A DNA stretch of 16,738 nucleotides. It comes from CALKYB01 sp964510575 (GTDB lineage Bacteria > Bdellovibrionota_C > UBA2361 > SZUA-149 > CALKYB01). The stretch covers positions 1 through 16,738 of the forward strand of contig CAZECN010000049.1 of assembly GCA_964510575.1 (NCBI GenBank), written 5' to 3'. This document shows positions 6,891 through 14,279 of the stretch, in pieces (the first letter of the stretch is position 1; every line of letters starts with the position of its first letter). The notes under the pieces were generated by a model. That model did no database searches, had not been told where the DNA came from, and worked only from the letters and a program-made list of their open reading frames with translations. The translations under genes and the position numbers were made by a program.

Positions 6891-7475
6891 GTGTTTATTA
6901 ACTACGGACTTAATCAGATAGATTTAAAGATTGTCTACTATGGTCCAGGCTACTCTGGTAAGACCACTAATTTAGAGTGGGCTCACTCACATATCGATCC
7001 CGAACTTAGAAGTGATATTCTAAACCTCAAAACCAAAGAAGATAGAACTATCTTTTTTGACTTCATGCAGTTTGAGGTTGGTAAAATTAAAGGTCTTACT
7101 CCTAAGTTCAACCTTTACACTGTTCCAGGTCAGGATATCTACACTGTAAGTAGAAAGATTATTTTAAATGGAGTTGATGGCGTGATCTATGTGGCTGACA
7201 GCGGCCAAGATAGAATGCGAGACAACCTATTTACGCTGATCGACTTGGTTAAAAACCTAAGAGAAAACAAACATAAGGTTGAAGAGTTTCCAATCATAAT
7301 GCAATACAACAAGCGTGACGTGGAAGGAGCTCTCCCGGTTGAGTATCTTAGAAAGACTTTGAATCGGTTTAACGCACCTGACTTTGAGGGCGTAGCTATT
7401 CAAGGTGTTGGAGTTTTTGAATCTTTGAGAACTGCTATCGACCTAGTCGTTAGAAGAGTTCGAAAGATGGTTTAA
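6891..7475 (+). CDS. mglA: MglA-family Ras-like polarity GTPase
   Basis: MglA is the bacterial Ras-like switch that sets the leading pole and drives motility-machine assembly in Myxococcus and Bdellovibrio. This 194-residue copy matches the usual length. It shows KIVYYGPGYSGKTTNL (P-loop, 13-28), DRTIFFDF (51-58, switch I Thr53), TVPGQ (77-81) in place of DxxGQ as in MglA itself, and NKRD (140-143), the base-reading NKxD motif. GVGVFESLR (172-180) matches the conserved MglA C-terminus. The start is GTG with GGAG seven bases upstream. The gene follows a Roadblock gene on the same strand, as in mglBA operons. Whether it acts in gliding, pilus polarity or another polar process is not shown here. 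Confidence 0.92.
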   Translation: MFINYGLNQIDLKIVYYGPGYSGKTTNLEWAHSHIDPELRSDILNLKTKEDRTIFFDFMQFEVGKIKGLTPKFNLYTVPGQDIYTVSRKIILNGVDGVIYVADSGQDRMRDNLFTLIDLVKNLRENKHKVEEFPIIMQYNKRDVEGALPVEYLRKTLNRFNAPDFEGVAIQGVGVFESLRTAIDLVVRRVRKMV

Positions 7476-7503
7476 ACTTCTTCAGTAAATCCGCAAAAAA
7501 TAA

Positions 7504-8787
7504 CTACATCACCTCTTCTGCAGCCTCTAGAGTTTGAGACACCAACTCTAAATTATGCTCGGTGCCAACAAACCCGGCTTCAAAAGCTGAGGGAGCGAAG
7601 TAATATCCTTTCTCAAACATGTCCCAGAAAAACTTTTTAAATTTCTCTTGGCTTGCACCTTGAGCATCAGCGAAATTTCTAACCTCCTGCGATGTGAAGA
7701 AAATGCCAAACATCGAGCCTAGGAAAGAGGAGGAAAATTCTATTCCCTTTTTATCAGCGATTTCTTTCAAACCACTAGATAGAGCAGCCGTAATCTCCTC
7801 GAGCTGCTGATAAGGAGGTTTAGCCTTCAATTCTAAAAGAGTAGCCAAACCAGCAGCCATAGCTAGAGGGTTTCCAGACAAAGTTCCGGCTTGATAAACA
7901 TTTCCCTCAGGGGCGAGGCGAGACATTATTTCTTTTTTTCCAGCAAAGGCCCCAACAGGCAGACCACCACCTATTACTTTTCCGTAGGTCACCAAATCAG
8001 GCTCAACCCCAAAGCGTTCAATCGCACCGCCAAGTGCAACTCTAAACCCGCTCATCACCTCATCAAAAATTAAAACTATTCCATTCTCTGAACAGATAGT
8101 TCTAATTTCTTCCAGGTATCCTTCATCTGGCAATACCAACCCCATATTTCCTGGCACTGGTTCAATAATGAAAGCTGCTACCTGATTTGCTCCAAGTTCT
8201 GAAATAACTTTTTTCAAAGCTCCAGAATCATTGTATGGAATACTAACCGTAAGTCGGGCTAATTCATCGCAAACTCCTGGGCTACCAGCAATGCCGTAAG
8301 TTGCAACCCCACTCCCGGCTTTCACCAACAAACTATCTGAATGCCCGTGATAACAACCATCACATTTTATAATTACTTTCTTTTCAGACCAGGCCCTTGC
8401 AAGTCGAATTGCGCTCATCGTTGCCTCAGTTCCAGAATTAACCATTCTGACCTGATCTATGCATGGAATAAGCGAGACTAGTTCCTCGGCAAGCCGGACT
8501 TCCAACTCACAGGGTGCTCCAAAGCTCGTGCCACCCAAAGCGGCCTCCCGCACTCCTTCCACAGGAAGGCTCGCTGAGTGGCCTAAGATCATCGGTCCCC
8601 AGGAACCAATAAAGTCTAGATAGCGATTACCATCTACGTCCCAAAGCCATGGGCCGCTGGCCTTCTCAATAAAAACAGGATCTCCATCGACACTTTTAAA
8701 AGCACGCACAGGGCTATTGACCCCACCGGGAATGACTTTTTTTGCTCTAGCGTAAAGCTCCCCGGATCGAGATCTATTATTGCTCAT
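7504..8787 (-). CDS. hemL: Glutamate-1-semialdehyde 2,1-aminomutase
   Basis: HemL turns glutamate-1-semialdehyde into 5-aminolevulinate, the last step of the C5 route to tetrapyrroles. Family landmarks seen, numbered from the ATG at 8787: KVIPGGVNSPVRAF near the start (17-30), NSGTEA (117-122), CDGCYHGHSD (142-151), the PLP-contacting Asp242 in FDEVMSGFR and the catalytic Lys270 in YGKVIGGGLPVGAF. The 427-residue length is normal. A GTG three codons upstream (8794-8796) is an equally open start; both ribosome sites are weak, but the ATG gives the family-typical N-terminus. The gene begins only 15 bases after the zinc-ribbon gene stops, so it is probably co-transcribed with it. It implies the glutamyl-tRNA (C5) pathway rather than 5-aminolevulinate synthase. 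Confidence 0.95.
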   Translation of the reverse strand: MSNNRSRSGELYARAKKVIPGGVNSPVRAFKSVDGDPVFIEKASGPWLWDVDGNRYLDFIGSWGPMILGHSASLPVEGVREAALGGTSFGAPCELEVRLAEELVSLIPCIDQVRMVNSGTEATMSAIRLARAWSEKKVIIKCDGCYHGHSDSLLVKAGSGVATYGIAGSPGVCDELARLTVSIPYNDSGALKKVISELGANQVAAFIIEPVPGNMGLVLPDEGYLEEIRTICSENGIVLIFDEVMSGFRVALGGAIERFGVEPDLVTYGKVIGGGLPVGAFAGKKEIMSRLAPEGNVYQAGTLSGNPLAMAAGLATLLELKAKPPYQQLEEITAALSSGLKEIADKKGIEFSSSFLGSMFGIFFTSQEVRNFADAQGASQEKFKKFFWDMFEKGYYFAPSAFEAGFVGTEHNLELVSQTLEAAEEVM

Positions 8788-8802
8788 AGATCCCACAGAT
8801 TC

Positions 8803-9525
8803 TTAGCCGGCAGTTGTGTCCTCAGCTACGTAAACAAGTAGCCTGTTACAGTCTGGACATTGAATAGACATAGAACCAGACATCAACTGATTATAAAGTT
8901 GGCTAGGAAGAGAACGGAAACAAGACCGACAACTACCTTTCTGCGCAATCGCAATTGCACTTTCCGGGTATCTAACATGAACTCTTGAGTAAAGTTTTTT
9001 AAGACGGTCATCTAGTTTACCTAGAGCCCCACCTCTTTCTTTATCAAGCTTTTCAATCTCTTTCTCGATCGAATCAAGTCTTTCACCGTTAGCTTCTTCT
9101 TCACCTTTAAGCCTGGTGTTTAATTCTTCGAGGTTATCACGCAGACCATCTCGCTCGTTTTCAAGAGCCTCAACGTCTTCGATGGCTTTGACTGCTTTCT
9201 CTTCCATTTGTTGCAATGTCTGGCTAGCCAACTCAATCTGACGCTCCACAAGTTTCGCAGATTTGCTGCCAAGAGTGGTTAGTTGTTTTCTTTGCTCAAC
9301 TAGCCTCATCTCTTCAGTCTTAAGACGAATGCTTTCTTCCTCTTGCTGAACATGCCTAGCGTCTAATCTAACCTGACATCCTTCAAGTTCGTTCTGGCAC
9401 TTATCGACAGCTTTCTGAAGGTGATCTCTACTCTCGAGTATTTGATTCCTCTCAGAAACAATCTCGTTCATCTCTTTATCTGCTTTGGAAAGCTTTATTA
9501 AGGTATCAGTCAATTGTTTACTCAA
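8803..9525 (-). CDS. Coiled-coil protein with C-terminal C4 zinc ribbon (COG1579 / zf-RING_7)
   Basis: Of the 240 residues, about the first 185 are a Glu/Lys/Leu-rich heptad-like sequence predicted to form long coiled-coil helices. The C-terminus holds CRSC (about 198-201) and CPDC (about 222-225), two CxxC knuckles of a zf-RING_7-type zinc ribbon. The family is widespread and often sits near dnaG/rpoD in deltaproteobacteria-like genomes, but its function is not firmly known; nucleic-acid or protein binding is a guess. The start is TTG with GAGG seven bases upstream. The tRNA gene ends 44 bp upstream on the same strand, and hemL follows closely downstream. Confidence 0.82.
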   Translation of the reverse strand: MSKQLTDTLIKLSKADKEMNEIVSERNQILESRDHLQKAVDKCQNELEGCQVRLDARHVQQEEESIRLKTEEMRLVEQRKQLTTLGSKSAKLVERQIELASQTLQQMEEKAVKAIEDVEALENERDGLRDNLEELNTRLKGEEEANGERLDSIEKEIEKLDKERGGALGKLDDRLKKLYSRVHVRYPESAIAIAQKGSCRSCFRSLPSQLYNQLMSGSMSIQCPDCNRLLVYVAEDTTAG

Positions 9526-9555
9526 CTTTTTGCCTCATTCTTTTTTAATACCAAT

Positions 9556-9568
9556 ATTGATGATCAAT
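9556..9568. repeat. Short perfect palindrome just 3' of the tRNA
   Basis: ATTGAT (9556-9561) and ATCAAT (9563-9568) are inverted around one base, immediately after the tRNA CCA end. No U-tract follows. It could mark a processing site or an operator for the zinc-ribbon gene; it may also be chance. Confidence 0.3.
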
Positions 9569-9569
9569 C

Positions 9570-9646
9570 TGGTGGCCCCACATGGACTTGAACCATGGAC
9601 CTACCGGTTATGAGCCGGGCGCTCTAACCAACTGAGCTATGGGGCC
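9570..9646 (-). tRNA. ileX: tRNA with CAT anticodon, best read as tRNA-Ile2 (lysidine-type)
   Basis: The cloverleaf is complete: acceptor GGCCCCA/TGGGGCC, D-stem GCTC/GAGC, anticodon loop CTCATAA, T-arm CATGG/CCATG with loop TTCAAGT, discriminator A and encoded CCA. The anticodon CAT could be elongator Met, initiator or Ile2. The GGCCCC acceptor and GGCTCATAACC loop resemble E. coli ileX and Bacillus Ile2. Its place just after rpoD mirrors the E. coli dnaG-rpoD-mug-ileX order. This favours Ile2, whose C34 is modified to lysidine by TilS to read AUA. The top anticodon-stem pair is a C27-U43 mismatch, so that stem has four Watson-Crick pairs. It is not an initiator, because the acceptor begins with a normal G-C pair. 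Confidence 0.93.
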
Positions 9647-9658
9647 GTAACGTGCCGC

Positions 9659-9698
9659 AAACTACCTTGCCAATAAATTCAGGTCAATAAAGGTAGTT
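9659..9698 (-). promoter_or_regulatory. tRNA promoter bracketed by a perfect 9-bp inverted repeat
   Basis: Read on the minus strand, TTGACC (9682-9687, 5 of 6) and TAGTTT (9659-9664) stand 17 bp apart. They predict a start near 9652, six bases before the tRNA, with a GC-rich GCGGC discriminator as in stringently controlled stable-RNA promoters. AACTACCTT (9660-9668) is perfectly inverted as AAGGTAGTT (9690-9698). One arm covers the -10 and the other lies just upstream of the -35, about 30 bp centre to centre. The -10 is poor (3 of 6). Confidence 0.5.
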
Positions 9699-9741
9699 AA
9701 ATTAAGCAGCCACCCGGGCTTTCGCACACAAGACACGGCCA

Positions 9742-9756
9742 AAAATTAGTAATTTT
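9742..9756 (-). terminator. Weak AT-only hairpin after rpoD
   Basis: Eight bases beyond the rpoD stop, AAAATT and AATTTT pair around a three-base loop and run into one further T. With no G-C pairs and a short U-tract this would be a poor intrinsic terminator, but it is the only candidate between rpoD and the tRNA promoter. Confidence 0.25.
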
Positions 9757-9764
9757 ATAGGCAA

Positions 9765-11993
9765 CTACTGTTTATCTACAAAATTCTTAAGTTTTTTAAG
9801 CCTGCTTGGATGTCGAAGCTTTCTCAAGGCCTTGGCCTCAATTTGACGAATTCTCTCTCTGGTAACATCGAAATTTTGACCAACCTCTTCTAGGGTATGG
9901 TCACTTCTCTCACCAATGCCGAATCTCATCCGCAGAACCTTCTCTTCTCGAGGAGTTAGGGTTCCAAGGACCTGTTTGGTTTGCTCTTGAAGATTGATGT
10001 TCTCCACGGCATCGGAAGGTGAAACGACTCGCTTATCTTCGATGAAGTCCCCAAGTTGGCTGTCAGCATCCTCTCCAATTGGAGTTTCCAGAGAGATAGG
10101 CTCTTTGGCAATTTTTAAAACTTTTCTAACCTTATCTACTGAAATGTCCATTCTCTCGGCAATTTCTTCCGGAGAAGGCTCACGGCCAAGTTCCTGAACC
10201 AAGTAACGAGTGACACGAACCAGCTTATTGATGGTTTCAATCATATGCACCGGAATACGAATGGTCCGGGCTTGGTCAGCAATTGCTCTGGTAATAGCTT
10301 GGCGAATCCACCAAGTAGCATAAGTAGAAAACTTATAGCCTCGTTGATACTCGAACTTATCAACTGCTTTCATTAGGCCAATATTACCTTCCTGAATAAG
10401 ATCCAAGAATTGCAAACCCCTATTGGTGTATTTTTTGGCCAAAGAAACTACGAGACGTAGGTTGGCTTCAACTAACTCTCGTTTGGCATTGTAAACTCTT
10501 CTCTCTCCAGCGCTAACTGACTGGACTATTCTCTTAAGCTCGGCTGAGCTAACGAGGTTGGCTAGCTCAATTTCTTCAATAACCTTGCAAGCGTCCGCCA
10601 CTGAAGAAGACATTTCCCGGACTTCGTTAGCCTTGAGCTTAAGCCTTCGGCAAACTCTCTTAAAAGCCAGCTGGTCACCCTGATCAAGCTCAGTGACTGC
10701 TTCAATTATCTCTTCTTTCTTTCTTCCCGTTTGTCGAGCAATTCCTTCAACAATTCTTTCGGCAGCACGCATAGAAATTCTGAAATCCTTCAATCTTTGA
10801 ATGATTTCTTCCTTGTGCTTCTCCGCTAGTCCTAGCTCAACAATTTTTGTGGCATTTCTATCTTTTTGCTTGTTGTATTTCTTATTGGCTTCCTCCCAAG
10901 CTTTTCCATTGGGTGCCAACTTACGCAACTTAAGAAAATTCTCTTCCGTAGAGCGCCAAGATTTTTTAATTCCATTCACACTCTTGAAGAACTGCTTTTT
11001 TATCTCTTCATCTTCTTCAGCCTGAGGAATTTCTGGTTCTGGTTCGGCAGCGTTTTCTTCCTCGCTCTCCTCCTCTTCACCCTCACCTTCAGTCTGCTCG
11101 CTTGAAGTGTCATCATCAAACAAATCGCGAACTCGGACTCGGCCTTCTTTCAGATCCTCACCTAACTCAATGATGTAAGATAAAGCTACAGGAGTTCGAT
11201 AAACCTCTTCCTCTATATCCTGCTGACCCTTTTCGATCTTCTTGGCGATAACAACTTCACCCTCCCGGGTAAGAAGGCTTACTCCGCCCATTTCACGCAG
11301 GTACATTCTTACAGGGTCAGTACTTTTACCTACGCCAGAAGCTAAAGCATTTTCTTGAACGGTCTCAATCGCAGCATCAACTACTCTCAGGCTACCTGTT
11401 CCACTTTGACTTTCGCTTTCATTGCCGGAGCTCTCTTCCTCTCCACCATCTGAATCCACGTCATCAGGAAGCTCAGCCATACCGGCCTCATCCAACTTGG
11501 AAACCTCTTCCTGCTCCTTAACCTCAGGTGACTTTTCTTCTTCAGCAGACTTCTTTGAAGTGACCTTAGCTTTTTCTTTCTTAGCTGTGGTCTTCGCAGG
11601 AGTTTTAGCAGCCTTTGCTTTTGGAGCTGCTTTCTTTTTAGTTACAGTCGAAGCCTTCGGTTTAGGAGCTGCTTTCTTTTTAGCTGCTGGCTTTTTGCTT
11701 GTAGATTTTGTAGCTGCAGCCTTTTTCTTTGTCGCAGTTTTCTTAGAAGCTGTAGTGCTAGCTTTCTTTTTAGTTTTAGCAGGTGCTTTAGTCTTCTTGG
11801 CGGTAGATTTCGACGCTGTGCTCTTTTTCTTGGTGGTTTTCCTACTGGCAGATTTCGATGCTGTAGTTGACTTTTTTCTAGACGCCGTACTCTTAGCCTT
11901 AGAAGCAGCACTCTTAGACCTAGAAGTTATAACCTTCTTTGTCTTAGTTCTAGAAGTTCCAGTTGATTTCTTTTTTCCGGTCGTACGAGCCAT
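9765..11993 (-). CDS. rpoD: Primary sigma factor RpoD (sigma-70) with histone-H1-like N-terminal tail
   Basis: RpoD directs RNA polymerase to housekeeping promoters. Region 1.2 starts at DPVRMYLREMG (226-236). An acidic non-conserved insert (about 258-500) is of the proteobacterial kind. Region 2 runs from NLRLVVSLAKKY (511-522) through FLDLIQEGNIGLMKAVDKFEY (529-549) and YATWWIRQAI (558-567). Region 4 has TLTPREEKVLRMRFGIG (678-694) and the helix-turn-helix DVTRERIRQIEAKALRKLR (709-727). All core motifs are intact. The first 150 residues are almost only Lys, Ala, Ser, Thr and Pro, followed by an acidic stretch (150-200). No region 1.1 fold is recognisable. At 742 residues it is longer than E. 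coli RpoD (613). The ATG start has no strong ribosome site nearby. dnaG lies upstream and the tRNA downstream. Confidence 0.97.
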   Translation of the reverse strand: MARTTGKKKSTGTSRTKTKKVITSRSKSAASKAKSTASRKKSTTASKSASRKTTKKKSTASKSTAKKTKAPAKTKKKASTTASKKTATKKKAAATKSTSKKPAAKKKAAPKPKASTVTKKKAAPKAKAAKTPAKTTAKKEKAKVTSKKSAEEEKSPEVKEQEEVSKLDEAGMAELPDDVDSDGGEEESSGNESESQSGTGSLRVVDAAIETVQENALASGVGKSTDPVRMYLREMGGVSLLTREGEVVIAKKIEKGQQDIEEEVYRTPVALSYIIELGEDLKEGRVRVRDLFDDDTSSEQTEGEGEEEESEEENAAEPEPEIPQAEEDEEIKKQFFKSVNGIKKSWRSTEENFLKLRKLAPNGKAWEEANKKYNKQKDRNATKIVELGLAEKHKEEIIQRLKDFRISMRAAERIVEGIARQTGRKKEEIIEAVTELDQGDQLAFKRVCRRLKLKANEVREMSSSVADACKVIEEIELANLVSSAELKRIVQSVSAGERRVYNAKRELVEANLRLVVSLAKKYTNRGLQFLDLIQEGNIGLMKAVDKFEYQRGYKFSTYATWWIRQAITRAIADQARTIRIPVHMIETINKLVRVTRYLVQELGREPSPEEIAERMDISVDKVRKVLKIAKEPISLETPIGEDADSQLGDFIEDKRVVSPSDAVENINLQEQTKQVLGTLTPREEKVLRMRFGIGERSDHTLEEVGQNFDVTRERIRQIEAKALRKLRHPSRLKKLKNFVDKQ
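11623..11683 (-). repeat. 42-bp-spaced direct repeat inside the rpoD N-terminal tail
   Basis: A 19-base sequence at 11623-11641 recurs identically at 11665-11683. The 42-bp period encodes a 14-residue repeat beginning TKKKAAPK. It suggests the basic tail grew by in-frame duplication or slippage. Confidence 0.7.
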
Positions 11994-12335
11994 CTTAAGA
12001 TCTATAAAAATGTAATACCTTCTGCCCTGGAGACAGGGAAGACCAGCTCAAGGTTCGTCAAATTAAAATAGGGGCAGACAAAAAACAAATATCTAAGCCC
12101 TAATGGCAAAGGAAATAAATCCCTTCCTTATAATAAGGTCACCAACTACTGAGGGCGCGAAAACTACATGTAACCTATCAATTTTACAAGACCTTCCAAA
12201 TCAGTTGGCGAAGTAAAAGAACAGGAGTCCAAGCCATAAAATGCTGCTCTTAATAAGTAAATATCAAGAAAAACAGCACCTTGGGTGATAAATAAACAAA
12301 AACTGGCTAGTTTTGCCTTCCGTCCCAGTCAAAAA
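11994..12335. promoter_or_regulatory. dnaG-rpoD intergenic region / rpoD leader
   Basis: This 342-bp gap holds no convincing gene. Nearest rpoD is a perfect hairpin CCCTG/CAGGG (12025-12029 and 12034-12038, 4-base loop) in the presumed leader; the only AAGG-like ribosome site lies beside it, unusually far from the ATG. CCTTATAATAAGG (12126-12138) is a perfect odd palindrome that could be an operator. TGCTG/CAGCA (12242-12246 and 12274-12278) could form a loose hairpin. A terminator-like hairpin ends dnaG at 12299-12314. No clear -35/-10 pair for rpoD was found, so rpoD may be read from a non-consensus promoter here or by readthrough from dnaG. Confidence 0.5.
12289..12314 (-). terminator. Candidate intrinsic terminator after dnaG
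   Basis: On the minus strand AAAACT (12309-12314) and AGTTTT (12299-12304) form a 6-bp stem with an AGCC loop, and a T-rich run TGTTTATTT follows. It lies 22 bp past the dnaG stop. The stem is AT-rich, so termination is likely partial, which would fit shared dnaG-rpoD transcription. Confidence 0.45.
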
Positions 12336-14279
12336 TTAGCCTGTGGAAAGCTGTGAAAGTTTCTTCTTTAAGGCGAGTTTTTTCTGAATCAAAACTTGGC
12401 GCTCCTCAGCCGAACAACTGGCTTCAGCCATGGTAATGCACTCGATCTCTGACTGAATGCTTAGTCTGCTTTGCACTTGATCCGCCTGACTAAGAATAAT
12501 TTCAGGACGACCACCCCCGACAGTCAATTGTTTTAAAGCTTCGTCAACTATTCCTAAACTAGCCAAATCATTTCTTTCCAAAATTTCTCGAATACTTTTT
12601 TCAGAGCCTGGCAATTGCCCAGGAGCCTCTCTAGCAACATCCTCAATAAAACTTTTAACTTTCGAGCTAAGCCCGCCCTTAACTGGGATCGAGTCCATCT
12701 CTTCTTCTGCAAACATTTCAAGAAAACCCGAGGCCAGGGAAGGCTTAGAAACAACCGCAACTAGAACTTGTCTCTCCCACGCCCCCGGCTCCTGGCTCTC
12801 CTCTTGTTCTAGTACCCGATGAAAATCCGCCTCGTGTTCAAGAGGGCCTGGCGTTTGATCTTTGGGTTGCCGTTTAGCCACAGGCTGCCTAACTCCTTCT
12901 ACTAGACCAGACATAGATTCAAAAGATACTCCTAGAATCTCACTACCCTTTTTTATTAAAATTTCTTTCTCAACCAGATTGCCAACCTTCGCAACTATCC
13001 TAGAGAAATCCTCGGCAACTTTTCCCTGTCGGGCCGCGGATATTGATGAAGATGTCGATGACTCACTATTAAAATTAGCCGACTCCCCAAACATTCGTAA
13101 CTTTAAAAAAAATTCAGCTAACGGAATTGATATAGATTCCAGCCGCTCAGCAAGAGCTTTACTGTTCACCGCATCGGAGGAATAATCATCTGGATCCTTG
13201 CTGTCAGGAAGCACAGCGACTGACACTTCCAATCCAGATCCAGCAAATAACTCTAAAGATTCTGCTGCCGCCTTTTGTCCCGCAAAATCACCGTCGTAGA
13301 CCACTACAACTTTGTCGCTAATTCGCTTCAATACTTGGACATGTTCAGCCGTCAATGCCGTTCCACAACTGGCTACTGCGTTTTCAACTCCACATCGGGC
13401 CAAGGCCAGAACATCCATGTAACCCTCAACAAGAAAAACTGAGCGCGACTGCCTGACACTGCGCATGGCTTGGGCCAATCCATAAAGCGTTTTTCTTTTT
13501 TTATAGATCAGAGTCTCGGGTGAGTTAATGTATTTAGGTTGACTCTTGGCATCAATAACTCGGCCACCTAGCGCAGTCACTACACCATCACTTCGAGAAA
13601 TCGGAAACATCACCCTCCCTCGAAAGGAGTCGTAATGATTGTTTGAACTCCGGTTGCCCTGTCCTGACTCATTATTTCGACTTTTCAAAACACCTGACAA
13701 TTCCATCAGGTAGGCAAGCTTACTTGGATCTGAAGGCAATTTAGTGTTATCAAGTTTACTGAGCCTTTCCAGCGTTTTATCCAAAATAAAACTCCATTGG
13801 TCAGGTGCAAAACCCAGTTGAAAACGTTCAACTAACACCTTCTCAATGCCTCTAGATTTGAAATAAGAAAGTGCTGATTCATTAGATAATAAATGGTCGT
13901 GATAGACCGCAGCAACATGCTGCATCAACTCTCGCAACAATAGTCTTAGTTTTCTTTGTTTACGCTCTTCCGGGCTTTCCCCCCCCGAGCTAAGCGGAAG
14001 CTTAATTCCATTTTTATCAGCTAGCAGCTTCACAGCCTCAATAAAGCTAAGACTTCTGGTTTCTCTGACAAAGGTGAAGATGTCGCCATGAGCCCCACAA
14101 CCAAAGCAGTGGTAAAAGCCCTCTTCTTCATTCACATAGAACGAAGGAGTTTTCTCGTTATGAAAAGGGCAAAGTCCAGCAAACCTGTTACCAGACCTTT
14201 TCAACTCCACAGTTTCGCCAACCAGTTCGGTTATACTTTGTCTCTCGCGGATGCTCTCGATTGAAGACTGTGGAATCAA
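12336..14279 (-). CDS. dnaG: DNA primase DnaG
   Basis: DnaG makes the RNA primers for replication. The N-terminal CHC2 zinc finger has Cys37, His40 (CPFH), Cys58 and Cys61 (CFGC). The catalytic core has RGRVMFPI (220-227) and LGGRVI (237-242). The TOPRIM domain has Glu285 in LVEGYMDV and the Asp pair 329/331 in VYDGDFAG, followed by DSKDPDDY (359-366). A variable C-terminal DnaB-binding region follows. I set the start at TTG (14277-14279), because AAGGAG lies six bases upstream and the protein then begins MIPQSSIESI as in the family. A TTG five codons further upstream would place that ribosome site inside the gene. The product is 647 residues. rpoD follows; rpsU, which precedes dnaG in many proteobacteria, is not here. 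Confidence 0.97.
   Translation of the reverse strand: MIPQSSIESIRERQSITELVGETVELKRSGNRFAGLCPFHNEKTPSFYVNEEEGFYHCFGCGAHGDIFTFVRETRSLSFIEAVKLLADKNGIKLPLSSGGESPEERKQRKLRLLLRELMQHVAAVYHDHLLSNESALSYFKSRGIEKVLVERFQLGFAPDQWSFILDKTLERLSKLDNTKLPSDPSKLAYLMELSGVLKSRNNESGQGNRSSNNHYDSFRGRVMFPISRSDGVVTALGGRVIDAKSQPKYINSPETLIYKKRKTLYGLAQAMRSVRQSRSVFLVEGYMDVLALARCGVENAVASCGTALTAEHVQVLKRISDKVVVVYDGDFAGQKAAAESLELFAGSGLEVSVAVLPDSKDPDDYSSDAVNSKALAERLESISIPLAEFFLKLRMFGESANFNSESSTSSSISAARQGKVAEDFSRIVAKVGNLVEKEILIKKGSEILGVSFESMSGLVEGVRQPVAKRQPKDQTPGPLEHEADFHRVLEQEESQEPGAWERQVLVAVVSKPSLASGFLEMFAEEEMDSIPVKGGLSSKVKSFIEDVAREAPGQLPGSEKSIREILERNDLASLGIVDEALKQLTVGGGRPEIILSQADQVQSRLSIQSEIECITMAEASCSAEERQVLIQKKLALKKKLSQLSTG

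Noticed and set aside
7476..7503. Terminator between convergent mglA and hemL
   Set aside because: Only 28 bases with no dyad; nothing supports a hairpin here.
11422..12015. 197-codon plus-strand open frame, very hydrophobic (Phe/Leu/Val/Ala)
   Set aside because: It is the antisense of the Lys/Ala/Ser/Thr-rich rpoD tail; such composition makes a long stop-free, hydrophobic antisense frame automatically. No ribosome site or family match.
11994..12030. TATAGA just before the rpoD ATG as a leaderless-type promoter
   Set aside because: The -10 match is only 4 of 6 and nothing resembling TTGACA stands at 16-18 bp upstream.
12184..12237. 17-codon minus-strand ORF (MAWTPVLLLRQLIWKVL) upstream of rpoD, as a leader peptide
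   Set aside because: Weak ribosome site, no run of a regulatory amino acid and no matched attenuator hairpins; most likely chance.
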